Origin: Rhodobacterales bacterium RIFCSPHIGHO2_02_FULL_62_130
GTDB taxonomy: Bacteria; Pseudomonadota; Alphaproteobacteria; Rhodobacterales; Rhodobacteraceae
DNA: 64,000 nucleotides
Direction of reading: 5' to 3'
Assembly (NCBI GenBank): GCA_001828855.1
Contig: MHZT01000034.1
Location: 1 to 64,000, forward strand
A program made the position numbers and the translations under genes. Shown here one piece after another: positions 34,494-42,475 of this stretch. Numbering within the stretch: the stretch's first letter is position 1; every line of letters begins with the position of its first letter. Below the pieces are notes generated by a model. The model ran no database searches and was not told the DNA's origin. It was given only the letters and a program-made list of their open reading frames with translations.

Positions 34494-34657
34494 GGATCAG
34501 CGTGACCCACGAGATCGGCTTTGCGCGCAAGGTGGCGGATCGGGTGGTCTTTATGGAGCGCGGCGAAATTCTCGAGGAAGGTCCGTCCGAAGCCCTGTTC
34601 GCTGCGCCCCGGACTGAGCGCAGGGTCCGTTTCCTGTCGCGGGTTCTGGGGCATTAA
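34494..34657 (+). pseudogene. Remnant of aapP, ATPase subunit C-terminus
   Basis: ISVTHEIGFARKVADRVVFM and ERGEILEEGPSEALF, ending FLSRVLGH, are the H-loop (THE) and C-terminus of polar-amino-acid ABC ATPases of the AapP/GlnQ type. Walker A, signature and Walker B regions are gone. This tail closes a four-gene wreck aapJ-aapQ-aapM-aapP that has shrunk to about 1 kb. Confidence 0.72.
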
Positions 34658-35076
34658 CCCGTTGCTGTGGGCAGTGGAAAGATCACGTCATAGGCCCAGT
34701 TGAAGCAGAAGGCATAGATCAGGTAGAAACCTGCAAAGGCCGCATCCATCACAAAGGCGTCCCACAGGCTGACGCCCAGATACCACGCGATGAAGGGCAT
34801 CAGGATCGCCAGAAGTCCGCCCTCGAACAGAATGGCATGGGCGACCCGCAGTGCCACGGTTTTCGCCACCGTGCCGCGCAGGCGCAGCAGGGCATGGTCG
34901 AAGCCCAGATTGTAGATGTAATTCCAGCCGGTTGCGATGGAGGCGCTGACAAGGGCGACCATGCCGATGTCAGAGATCGGATGCCCGAAGGCCAGCGCGC
35001 CCAAGGGTGTGACAAGCAAAAGCCCGATCACCTCGAAGGACAGGGCATGGCGGATACGGTCGGGGGTGCTACGCAT
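34654..35076 (-). CDS. PACE-family efflux transporter
   Basis: A 140-residue inner-membrane protein with four predicted membrane spans arranged as two bacterial-transmembrane-pair repeats. The N-terminus DRIRHALSFEVIGLLLVTPL and the second repeat LRVAHAILFEGGLLAILMPF share the H-A-x-x-FE pattern. E15 matches the essential membrane glutamate at position 15 of AceI, the founding chlorhexidine/short diamine exporter. PACE proteins use the proton gradient. Its stop overlaps the last bases of the aapP remnant. It is monocistronic, divergent from pepN. Confidence 0.88.
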   Translation of the reverse strand: MRSTPDRIRHALSFEVIGLLLVTPLGALAFGHPISDIGMVALVSASIATGWNYIYNLGFDHALLRLRGTVAKTVALRVAHAILFEGGLLAILMPFIAWYLGVSLWDAFVMDAAFAGFYLIYAFCFNWAYDVIFPLPTATG

Positions 35077-35238
35077 GGGGCGGCCTGTTTCTGGTCGGGG
35101 CGTCCCGAGTTCTTGCCCGTCTGGGGGAGGTCGTCCTCACCGCGCCCGACATAGGCAAAGACCCAAAGCGGGGCAAGGCGGCGCGATGCAAATGGATAGG
35201 GTGGTTGCCATCCGGCATCAGGTGGCGGCGATGGGGGA

Positions 35239-35256
35239 GTCGGGGTGAACCCCGAC
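35239..35256. repeat. Short palindrome before pepN
   Basis: GTCGGGGT-GA-ACCCCGAC is a perfect inverted repeat 73 bases before the pepN start. Its role (operator, hairpin or repeat copy) is not known. The remainder of the 252-base gap between the PACE gene and pepN shows no gene. Confidence 0.5.
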
Positions 35257-35328
35257 CTAAGGGCGTGGATCTGCCGCCCCTTGCGCGCAAGGATGTTTGG
35301 CATAGCTTGGGCGCAACAGGAGAACACC

Positions 35329-37890
35329 ATGACCGACGACGCCCGCACCATCCGCCTTGCCGATTACCAACCCTATCCCTTTGTCGTGGACAAGGTGGCG
35401 CTGACCTTCCGGCTGCACCCCAGCGCCACGCGGGTTCTGGCGCGGCTGCATCTGTCGCCCAACCCTGCGCGGGAAGGCCGCCATGATCTGCGGCTGGATG
35501 GCGAGAAACTGGCGCTGATGTCCTGCCGGATCGACGGGATTGATGCTGTCGTGACCGCCGACGCCACCGGCCTGACGATCCCCGCCGCCTTGCTGCCGCG
35601 GGGGGCTTTCCTGCTGGAGACCGAGGTCGAAATTGCCCCCGAAGGCAATACGGCTCTTGAGGGCCTGTATATGTCCAAGGGCATGTATTGCACCCAATGC
35701 GAGGCCGAGGGCTTTCGCAAGATCACCTTCTACCCCGACCGCCCCGATGTGATGTCGCGGTTTTCGGTGAGGGTCGAGGGCGATCTGCCGGTGCTGCTGT
35801 CGAACGGCAATCCGGTGGCCGCAGGGCAGGGATGGGCGGAATGGGATGACCCTTGGCCGAAACCGGCCTATCTTTTCGCGCTTGTGGCAGGCGATCTGGT
35901 GGCGCATTCCGCGCCTTTCACCACCGCTTCGGGCCGTGCGGTCGATCTGAATATCTGGGTCCGCGCCGGTGATCAGGACCAATGCGCCTATGCGATGGAC
36001 AGCCTGATCCGCTCGATGCGCTGGGATGAACAGGTTTACGGGCGCGAATATGATCTGGATGTGTTCAACATCGTGGCGGTCGACGATTTCAACATGGGCG
36101 CGATGGAGAACAAGGGGCTGAACATTTTCAACTCGCGCTATGTTCTGGCCAGCCCCGAAACCGCCACCGACGACGATTATGCGCGCATCGAGGCGATCAT
36201 CGCGCATGAATATTTCCACAACTGGACCGGCAACCGCATCACCTGCCGCGACTGGTTCCAGCTTTGCCTGAAAGAGGGGCTGACCGTGTTCCGCGATCAG
36301 CAGTTTTCGGGCGACATGCGGTCCCATGCGGTGAAGCGCATCGAGGATGTGCTGATGCTGCGCGCGCGGCAGTTCCGCGAGGATGGCGGTCCCTTGGCGC
36401 ATCCGGTGCGGCCCGACAACTATATCGAGATCAACAATTTCTACACCGCCACTGTCTATGAAAAAGGTGCCGAGGTGATCGGGATGCTGAAGGCGCTGGT
36501 GGGGGATGCCGCGTATGCTCGCGCGCTGGACGCCTATTTCGACCGCCATGACGGGCATGCCGCAACCATCGAAGACTGGTTGAAGGTGTTTGAGGACACC
36601 ACGGGCCGCGATCTGACCCAGTTCAAACGCTGGTATACCGAGGCCGGAACCCCGCGCGTCAAGGTTTATGAGGCATGGTCGGATGGCACCTATTCGCTGA
36701 CGCTGGTGCAGGAAAATCCGGCCACCCCCGGCCAACCCGACAAGGCGCCCAAGGTGATCCCCGTGGCCGTGGGCCTGCTGAACCCCAACGGCGACGAGGT
36801 GGTGCCGACGACGGTGCTGGAACTGACCGAACCTGTGCAGTCCTTCAGCTTCACGGGATTGGCGGCGCGGCCAACCCCGTCGATCCTGCGCGGTTTTTCC
36901 GCGCCGGTGATTCTGGAGCGCGAGGTGCCTGCGGGGGAACGCGCTTTCCTGCTGGCGCATGACACCGACCCGTTCAACCGCTGGGAGGCGGGGCGGGCGC
37001 TGGCCAAGGAGGTGATGGCGCGGATGGTGGTCGAGGGGGCCAAGCCCTCGGGCGAATTGCTGGACGGCATGGCGCGGGTGGCCTTTGACGATGCCCTTGA
37101 TCCGGCCTTCCGCGCGCTGGCGCTGCGGCTTCCGGCGGAAGATGACATGGCGGCCACCCTGCATGCTGCGGGCCATGTGCCGGACCCTGACCGCATCCAC
37201 CGCGCGCGGCGGGATCTGCATCTGGCCTTGGCGCAGGCTGTGGCACCGCGTCTGGGCGGGCTTGAGGCTGCGATGCGCGTGGGCGGGGCCTATTCCCCGG
37301 ATGCGACGGCAGCGGGCAAGCGGGCGCTGCGGCTGGCGGCGTTATCGCTGTTGTCGCGGCTGGATGGAGGCGCGGCCGCGCGGGCGGCCTATCGGTCGGC
37401 GGATAACATGACCGAAAGCTTTGGCGCGCTGGCCTGTCTGCTGGACAACGGGCAGGGCGTGGCAGAGCTGGACTGCTTTGCGGCGCGCTGGGCGGAGGAC
37501 CGGCTGGTGATGGACAAGTGGTTCTCGGTGCAGGTCGCCTTTGCCGCGCCCGACAAGGTTGCCGAGGTCGTGCGCGCCCTGACCGCGCGCCCCGATTTCG
37601 ACTGGAAGAACCCCAACCGGTTCCGGTCCGTGTTGGGCGCACTGTCGGGCAATCACGCGGGGTTCCACCACGGCGCGGGGGCGGGCTATGCGGTGCTGGC
37701 GGATTGGCTGATAAAGCTGGACCCGCTGAACCCGCAAACGGCGGCGCGGATGTCCACGGCCTTTGAAACATGGCCGCGCTATGATGCCGACCGGCAGGCG
37801 TTGATGCGGGGGGCTTTGCAGCGGATCATGGCGACGGACGGGCTAAGCCGCGATCTGTCGGAAATGGCGGGGCGGATGCTGGGCGCGTGA
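35329..37890 (+). CDS. pepN: Aminopeptidase N
   Basis: An 853-residue M1 zinc aminopeptidase, cytosolic, which frees N-terminal residues from short peptides. The exopeptidase motif GAMEN is in FNMGAMENKGLNIFNSRY; the zinc site HExxH-x18-E is in IAHEYFHNWTGNRITC with the distant Glu in LCLKEGLTVFRDQQF; the transition-state tyrosine is in NNFYTATVYEKGAEV. Size and the ending YDADRQALMRGALQRI match the bacterial PepN group. ATG 35329 has CAGGAGAAC six bases upstream; the frame is open further back to 35245 but through the palindrome. Confidence 0.97.
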   Translation: MTDDARTIRLADYQPYPFVVDKVALTFRLHPSATRVLARLHLSPNPAREGRHDLRLDGEKLALMSCRIDGIDAVVTADATGLTIPAALLPRGAFLLETEVEIAPEGNTALEGLYMSKGMYCTQCEAEGFRKITFYPDRPDVMSRFSVRVEGDLPVLLSNGNPVAAGQGWAEWDDPWPKPAYLFALVAGDLVAHSAPFTTASGRAVDLNIWVRAGDQDQCAYAMDSLIRSMRWDEQVYGREYDLDVFNIVAVDDFNMGAMENKGLNIFNSRYVLASPETATDDDYARIEAIIAHEYFHNWTGNRITCRDWFQLCLKEGLTVFRDQQFSGDMRSHAVKRIEDVLMLRARQFREDGGPLAHPVRPDNYIEINNFYTATVYEKGAEVIGMLKALVGDAAYARALDAYFDRHDGHAATIEDWLKVFEDTTGRDLTQFKRWYTEAGTPRVKVYEAWSDGTYSLTLVQENPATPGQPDKAPKVIPVAVGLLNPNGDEVVPTTVLELTEPVQSFSFTGLAARPTPSILRGFSAPVILEREVPAGERAFLLAHDTDPFNRWEAGRALAKEVMARMVVEGAKPSGELLDGMARVAFDDALDPAFRALALRLPAEDDMAATLHAAGHVPDPDRIHRARRDLHLALAQAVAPRLGGLEAAMRVGGAYSPDATAAGKRALRLAALSLLSRLDGGAAARAAYRSADNMTESFGALACLLDNGQGVAELDCFAARWAEDRLVMDKWFSVQVAFAAPDKVAEVVRALTARPDFDWKNPNRFRSVLGALSGNHAGFHHGAGAGYAVLADWLIKLDPLNPQTAARMSTAFETWPRYDADRQALMRGALQRIMATDGLSRDLSEMAGRMLGA

Positions 37891-37924
37891 TCTGATGGCG
37901 CCGCTTGCGCGGCTGGTCTTTGAA

Positions 37925-37984
37925 GCAGGGACAGCGGGCAAGCCCGCCGCCCCTGCGAAGATGAGTATTTAGGCCAAGATGAAG
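37925..37984 (+). repeat. Family A repeat, copy A4
   Basis: Stem GCAGGGACAGCGGGC / GCCCGCCGCCCCTGC with an AA loop, then GAAGATGAGTATTT and AGGCCAAGATGAAG. It lacks the CTCCGGCGGG block but keeps stem, core and tail. It stands between the converging pepN and lytic transglycosylase genes. Confidence 0.65.
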
Positions 37985-37988
37985 CCGT

Positions 37989-38576
37989 TCAGCGGCAGTA
38001 GCTTTGCGATGAGGTCCAGGCCGCGATCTCGGCGCGTTCCTTGGCTTTGCGAAGCGGCATCCAGTCGCGGCCAACGCCTTGGCGGCCATTGCCCGCCACA
38101 ACCCCGTCTGTTCCAACCGCATGGGCCATCACCTTGACCGAACATTGCAGATTGGCCGCGCCATCCTTCAGGGCGGCGGCGGATTGCGCGTCGCAGCCGT
38201 GTTGGGCGGCGGTGCGGGGCGAAAGTTGCATGATGCCCAGATAGCGCCCGCCGCCACCTGAGGCCGCGGGATTCCAGCTGCTTTCGTATTTTGCTACCGC
38301 CGACAGCAGCCCTGCCCAGAAGGCGCGGCGTTCGGGCAGCGAGGCTTTGGCATAGTTCGGGCAGAAAGTGGCGATATCGGCGGGAATCTGGCCAGCCAGC
38401 GCATCGTCGCGGGCGGCGACGGCTGTCAGGGTGGCTTGAGTCCAGTCGGAGGCCTCGGGGCGGTGATCCCAGCGCATCGCGGGCATCATGGCGGCCAGAT
38501 CGGGCATGGCAACGGGGGTGCAGGCCGAGAGGGCAAGGGCCATGAAGGCCGGAGCAGCAAGGGTTTTGATCCGCAT
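37989..38576 (-). CDS. Lytic transglycosylase-like lipoprotein
   Basis: A 195-residue protein with a lipoprotein signal MRIKTLAAPAFMALALSAC (lipobox LSAC, cysteine 19). The mature part has an SLT/goose-lysozyme-like fold marker: catalytic Glu in VAKYESSWNPAASG, then RYLGIMQLSPRTAAQHGC, the ESSWNP...GxMQ pattern of soluble lytic transglycosylases that cleave peptidoglycan with anhydro-muropeptide formation. It has two further cysteines, C in QCSVKVMA and near the C-terminus (SYCR). It converges with pepN and diverges from gatB, with about 180 bases between the two starts. Confidence 0.85.
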   Translation of the reverse strand: MRIKTLAAPAFMALALSACTPVAMPDLAAMMPAMRWDHRPEASDWTQATLTAVAARDDALAGQIPADIATFCPNYAKASLPERRAFWAGLLSAVAKYESSWNPAASGGGGRYLGIMQLSPRTAAQHGCDAQSAAALKDGAANLQCSVKVMAHAVGTDGVVAGNGRQGVGRDWMPLRKAKERAEIAAWTSSQSYCR

Positions 38577-38755
38577 GGGTCCGTTCTGGGTGGCATCACA
38601 CCTTTGTGTGCGACGGGCGGGTTAGGCCTTGGATCGGGCTTTGCGGCAAGGAAAGCTGTGCGGCTGTGGCCTGCATCGGCTGATTTCCGCCGCCCATGCC
38701 CTTGCCCCGCGCGCGCGTCCTGCCTAAACAGGCGCAAGACCAAACGGAGGCCACC

Positions 38756-40267
38756 ATGCTTGATCTGACCTATGAAGCGCCGAAACCCCGCGTGATTGCG
38801 GGTGTCAAGCATGACTGGGAACTGGTGATCGGGATGGAAATCCACGCGCAGGTGTCCTCGAATTCCAAGCTGTTTTCGGGGGCGTCCACGCAGGTGGGGG
38901 CAGAGCCGAACTCGAACGTCGCGTTTGTGGATGCGGCGATGCCGGGGATGCTGCCGGTGATCAATGAATATTGCGTGGAACAGGCGGTGCGGTCGGGTCT
39001 GGGGCTGAAGGCCAAGATCAACCTGCGCTCGGCCTTTGACCGCAAGAACTATTTCTACCCCGATCTGCCGCAGGGCTACCAGATTTCCCAGCTTTACCAC
39101 CCTATCGTGGGCGAAGGCGAAGTGCTGGTCGAAATGTCGCCCGGTGTGGCGCGGCTGGTGCGGATCGAGCGTATCCACCTTGAGCAGGACGCGGGCAAAT
39201 CGATTCACGATATGGACCCGACGATGTCTTTCGTCGACTTCAACCGCACCGGCGTCGCCCTGATGGAGATCGTCAGCCGTCCCGATATTCGCGGGCCGGA
39301 AGAGGCTGCGGCCTATGTCGTCAAGCTGCGCCAGATTCTGCGCTATCTTGGAACCTGTGATGGCAATATGCAGAACGGGAATTTGCGGGCGGATGTGAAC
39401 GTGTCGGTCTGCCGCGCGGGCCAGTACGAGAAATATCAGGCGACGCAGGATTTCTCGCATCTGGGAACCCGCTGCGAGATCAAGAACATGAACTCGATGC
39501 GGTTCATCCAGCTTGCCATTGACTACGAGGCGCGGCGTCAGATTGCCATTCTGGAGGACGGCGGTTCGGTCACGCAGGAAACGCGGCTTTACGATCCTGA
39601 CAAGAACGAGACCCGCAGCATGCGGTCGAAGGAAGAGGCGCATGATTACCGCTACTTCCCTTGCCCCGATCTGCTGCCGCTGGAGATCGAACAGGCTTGG
39701 GTCGATGATATTGCGGCCTCGATGCCGGAACTGCCCGACGCCAAGAAGGCCCGCTTCATGGGCGATTTCGGGCTGACCGATTACGACGCCAACGTGCTGA
39801 CCGCCGATCTGGAATCGGCTGGTTTCTTTGAGGCCGTGGCGCAGGGGCGCGATGGCAAGCAGGCGGCGAACTGGGTCATCAACGAACTTTTCGGGCGGCT
39901 GAACAAAGAGGGCAAGGCGATTGTCGATAGCCCGGTTTCGGCGGATCAGTTGGGCGGCGTGCTTGACCTGATGGCCAAAGGGACGATCAGTGGCAAGATG
40001 GCCAAGGATCTGTTTGAAATCCTGTGGACCGAGGGCGGTGATCCGGCTGAGGTGGCCGCAGCGCGCGGGATGCAGCAGGTGACGGATACCGGTGCGATCG
40101 AGGCGGCGCTGGATGCGCTGATCGCGGCGAACCCCGATCAGGTGGAAAAGGCCAAGGTCAATGCCAAGCTGGCGGGCTGGTTCACCGGGCAGGTGTTGAA
40201 GGCCACGGGGGGCAAGGCCAATCCGGCGGTGGTCAACGCTTTGGTGGCGCAAAAGCTGGGTCTGTAA
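38756..40267 (+). CDS. gatB: Asp-tRNA(Asn)/Glu-tRNA(Gln) amidotransferase subunit B
   Basis: GatB is the tRNA-binding kinase subunit of GatCAB, which converts Glu-tRNA(Gln) and Asp-tRNA(Asn) to the amidated forms. The protein has 503 residues. Visible blocks: [64 protein letters not shown] and [16 protein letters not shown]; the C-terminal YqeY-like tRNA-binding domain ends in [18 protein letters not shown] 38756 has an ACGGAGG site. gatA and gatC are not in the window. Confidence 0.97.
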   Translation: MLDLTYEAPKPRVIAGVKHDWELVIGMEIHAQVSSNSKLFSGASTQVGAEPNSNVAFVDAAMPGMLPVINEYCVEQAVRSGLGLKAKINLRSAFDRKNYFYPDLPQGYQISQLYHPIVGEGEVLVEMSPGVARLVRIERIHLEQDAGKSIHDMDPTMSFVDFNRTGVALMEIVSRPDIRGPEEAAAYVVKLRQILRYLGTCDGNMQNGNLRADVNVSVCRAGQYEKYQATQDFSHLGTRCEIKNMNSMRFIQLAIDYEARRQIAILEDGGSVTQETRLYDPDKNETRSMRSKEEAHDYRYFPCPDLLPLEIEQAWVDDIAASMPELPDAKKARFMGDFGLTDYDANVLTADLESAGFFEAVAQGRDGKQAANWVINELFGRLNKEGKAIVDSPVSADQLGGVLDLMAKGTISGKMAKDLFEILWTEGGDPAEVAAARGMQQVTDTGAIEAALDALIAANPDQVEKAKVNAKLAGWFTGQVLKATGGKANPAVVNALVAQKLGL

Positions 40268-40276
40268 GGATAAAGG

Positions 40277-40304
40277 GTAAGGTGCGTGCCAGCACGCACC
40301 CTAC
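40277..40304. repeat. Family B palindromic repeat, copy B3
   Basis: GTAAGGTGCGTGCC-AG-CACGCACCCTAC: inverted repeat ten bases after the gatB stop. It may serve as the 3' hairpin of the gatB message. Confidence 0.7.
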
Positions 40305-40444
40305 GCCTAGGTGTTCAGGTCGGTGCAATACGCTATAGATTGCGCTGTGGCGAAATCCGCGCGTAATGCGGGAAAACCCTTTGATGGCTTGGACTTGCGC
40401 GCCGAATCTCCATAAACTGGTCAAGACCGAACAGGAGCCTGCCC

Positions 40445-40813
40445 ATGCCGCGTTATGAGTTCAAAGTGATCCCCGCCCCCCGCAAGGGCGAGAAATCGCG
40501 CGGGGTAAAGACGGTCGAGGATCGCTTTGCCTTGGCCCTGACCCATCTGATGAACGAACAGGGCCGCGAGGGATGGGACTATGTGCGCGCCGAGACGCTG
40601 CCGGTGGATGAGCGGGTGGGCTTTACCGGCACCAAGACCACCTTCCAGAATATGCTGGTGTTTCGCCGCGAGTTGACCGCCGATGCCGCCAGCCCCGCCC
40701 GTCTGCTTGCGGTCGAGGATGTGCCTGCTATCGCGCCGCGGCTTGGTCCGGCGGAAACGCCTGCGGGTGTGGCACCTTCGGTCGGCCCTGCGACGGGCCT
40801 TGCCGCCGAGTGA
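40445..40813 (+). CDS. DUF4177-family protein
   Basis: A 122-residue protein whose first 75 residues (YEFKVIPAPRKGEKSRGVKT to TTFQNMLVFRREL) match the DUF4177 pattern of a short beta-alpha-beta domain with the conserved EGWDYVRAE block. The remaining 45 residues are Ala/Pro-rich and low in complexity. No function is known. The leader contains ACAGGAGCC before ATG 40445. It ends directly against the stop of the converging aminotransferase gene. Confidence 0.75.
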   Translation: MPRYEFKVIPAPRKGEKSRGVKTVEDRFALALTHLMNEQGREGWDYVRAETLPVDERVGFTGTKTTFQNMLVFRRELTADAASPARLLAVEDVPAIAPRLGPAETPAGVAPSVGPATGLAAE

Positions 40814-41917
40814 TCAGGCCAGCGCCGCGATCACCTGCGGCAGTGTTTCGGCAAAGGCGTCCAGCGCGGCATCATCGCCAAGGCTGACGCGGATGCAGCG
40901 GTCATGCGGGGCCACGCCGGGCATCCGCACAAAAATCCCGCGCGCGACCAGCCCTGCCAGCACGGCGCGGGCATAATCTCCGCCCCGTCCGCAATCCATC
41001 GTGACGAAATTGGTGGCCGAGGGCAGCGGATCAAAGCCGTTATCGCGGGCGATGGCGGACAGCCTTGCGCGGGCTGCGGCGGCGCGGGCAAGGGTTTGCG
41101 CCAGATAGGCCTGATCCTGCAAGGCCGCCAGAGCGCCCGCCTGTGCGATCCGGCCCATGCCGAAGTGATTGCGGACCTTGTTGAAGGCATCCGCCAGCTC
41201 GGGTGCTGTGATGGCATAGCCCACCCGCGCGCCCGCCAGCCCATGCGCCTTGGAAAAGGTGCGAAAGCGGATTACGCGCGGGTCATCGGCGGCGATGCGC
41301 GGCGCGGTGCCTGCGGGGGCAAAATCGATATAGGCCTCGTCCAGCACCAGCAGCGTGCATTCCGGCAGCGCGTCGATCAGGGATTCGAGCGTTTCGGCAG
41401 GGTGGTGGCTGCCCATCGGATTGTCGGGATTGGCCAGATATAGCAGTTTGGCGCGGGTTTGGGTGGCAAGGGCCAGCAGCGCCTCGGGGTCTTCATGGTT
41501 GGCCTTGTAGGGCGCGCGGTGCAGCGTGCCGCCAAAGCCTGCAACGTGGAAATTGAAGGTCGGATAGCCGCCAAGGCTGGTCACCACCGGATCGCCCGCT
41601 GCAATCGTCAGGCGGCACAGATAGCCCAGCAGCCCGTCAATGCCTTCTCCTACAACGATATTTTCGGGTCGGCAGCCGTGATGCGCTGCCAGCGCCGCCT
41701 TCAGGTCATGGTTTTCGGGATCGCCATACATCCAAGCCTCGGCGGCCGCGTTTTGCATGGCGGCAATCGCGGCGGGTGAGGGGCCAAAGCCGGATTCATT
41801 CGCACCAAGCCGGGCGAGAAAGGCAAAACCTTGCGCGCGCTCTTGCGTCTCGGGTCCGACAAAGGGGACGGTGGAGGGGAGCGAGGCGGCAAGCGGGGTG
41901 AGAAGGGCGCGTGTCAT
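40814..41917 (-). CDS. hisC: Histidinol-phosphate aminotransferase family protein
   Basis: A 367-residue fold-type I PLP enzyme of the HisC group, which transaminates imidazole-acetol phosphate to histidinol phosphate with glutamate; some members act on aromatic amino acids. Seen: LGANESGFGPSPAAI at the substrate loop, the cofactor Asn in YLANPDNPMGSHHP, Asp/Tyr in VLDEAYIDF, the Schiff-base lysine in FRTFSKAHGLAGARVGYAI and the arginine in RCIRVSLG. It is isolated from other his genes, so a general HisC-like role cannot be excluded. The start MTRALLTPLAASL is the first codon of a clean frame. Confidence 0.85.
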   Translation of the reverse strand: MTRALLTPLAASLPSTVPFVGPETQERAQGFAFLARLGANESGFGPSPAAIAAMQNAAAEAWMYGDPENHDLKAALAAHHGCRPENIVVGEGIDGLLGYLCRLTIAAGDPVVTSLGGYPTFNFHVAGFGGTLHRAPYKANHEDPEALLALATQTRAKLLYLANPDNPMGSHHPAETLESLIDALPECTLLVLDEAYIDFAPAGTAPRIAADDPRVIRFRTFSKAHGLAGARVGYAITAPELADAFNKVRNHFGMGRIAQAGALAALQDQAYLAQTLARAAAARARLSAIARDNGFDPLPSATNFVTMDCGRGGDYARAVLAGLVARGIFVRMPGVAPHDRCIRVSLGDDAALDAFAETLPQVIAALA

Positions 41918-41969
41918 CCGTCGATTTGGCGGGATTTCGGGGGCGGTTGCAAGGGGGGCGGCGCGGTTG

Positions 41970-42299
41970 CTATTTCAGAAACTTGCGGCGGGATTCCTCG
42001 GCAATGGCCTGACGCATTTCAAGCCGCGCCAGTTCGGCCATCGCCGCCTTGCGGGCGGTCTCATCCGTCAGGCTGGCCAGATGGGCGCGTTGCGCGGCCA
42101 CCTGTTTCTTGAGCGTGATCTCTTCGGGCAAAACCCCTGCCTCGGCCATGATGCGAAAGCCAACCGCATCACCTGCGCTGACAAAGGCATCGCCGGTGCG
42201 GTCGGGAAGCGGTTCACCCTCCCCCTTCAAGCCCTGCAACTGCCCTTTGGCGCGGGCCTTGGCGATCTGGCGTTCGGCGAGTTTGTTCAGCCACGACAT
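41970..42299 (-). CDS. DUF1992 protein (DnaJ-subfamily-C-28-like)
   Basis: A 109-residue protein with the DUF1992 pattern: LAERQIAKARAKGQLQGLKGEGEPLPD near the start, then FRIMAEAGVLPEEITLKKQVAAQR and a charged C-terminal helix ending RRKFLK. The same domain occurs in DNAJC28 and E. coli YhdN-type proteins, but no J domain is present here. It is all-helical and probably cytosolic, with no known activity. It lies 53 bases after the start of the HisC-like gene, same strand. Confidence 0.85.
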   Translation of the reverse strand: MSWLNKLAERQIAKARAKGQLQGLKGEGEPLPDRTGDAFVSAGDAVGFRIMAEAGVLPEEITLKKQVAAQRAHLASLTDETARKAAMAELARLEMRQAIAEESRRKFLK

Positions 42300-42347
42300 G
42301 ACGCGGCCCTCCTACCGTCAATGTAGGGAGGCGGGGCTGCTGTGGAA

Positions 42348-42414
42348 AGGGGGGCGTCTGCCCCCCTCGGTGCGTTGCACCTCACCCCCTGAGGATATTT
42401 AGGAACAGATGAAA
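42348..42414 (+). repeat. Family A repeat, copy A5
   Basis: Stem AGGGGGGCGTCTGCCCCCCT, then CGGTGCGTTGCACC, then TCACCCCCTGAGGATATTT and AGGAACAGATGAAA. Complete composite form, between the DUF1992 gene start and the valS stop. It faces copy A6. Confidence 0.75.
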
Positions 42415-42417
42415 GGG

Positions 42418-42450
42418 TTTCATCTTGGCCTAAATACTCCCGCCGGAGGC
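42418..42450 (-). repeat. Family A repeat, copy A6
   Basis: On the minus strand GCCTCCGGCGGGAGTATTT then AGGCCAAGATGAAA. It faces copy A5 tail to tail, three bases apart, so the transcript could fold into one long hairpin downstream of valS. Confidence 0.75.
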
Positions 42451-42475
42451 TTCTGCGGTTTGATCCGCGCGGCGG

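Noticed and set aside
35077-35328. Possible remnant gene between the PACE and pepN genes
   Set aside because: A minus-strand frame includes APLWVFAYVGRGEDDL, but no family match or start could be supported.
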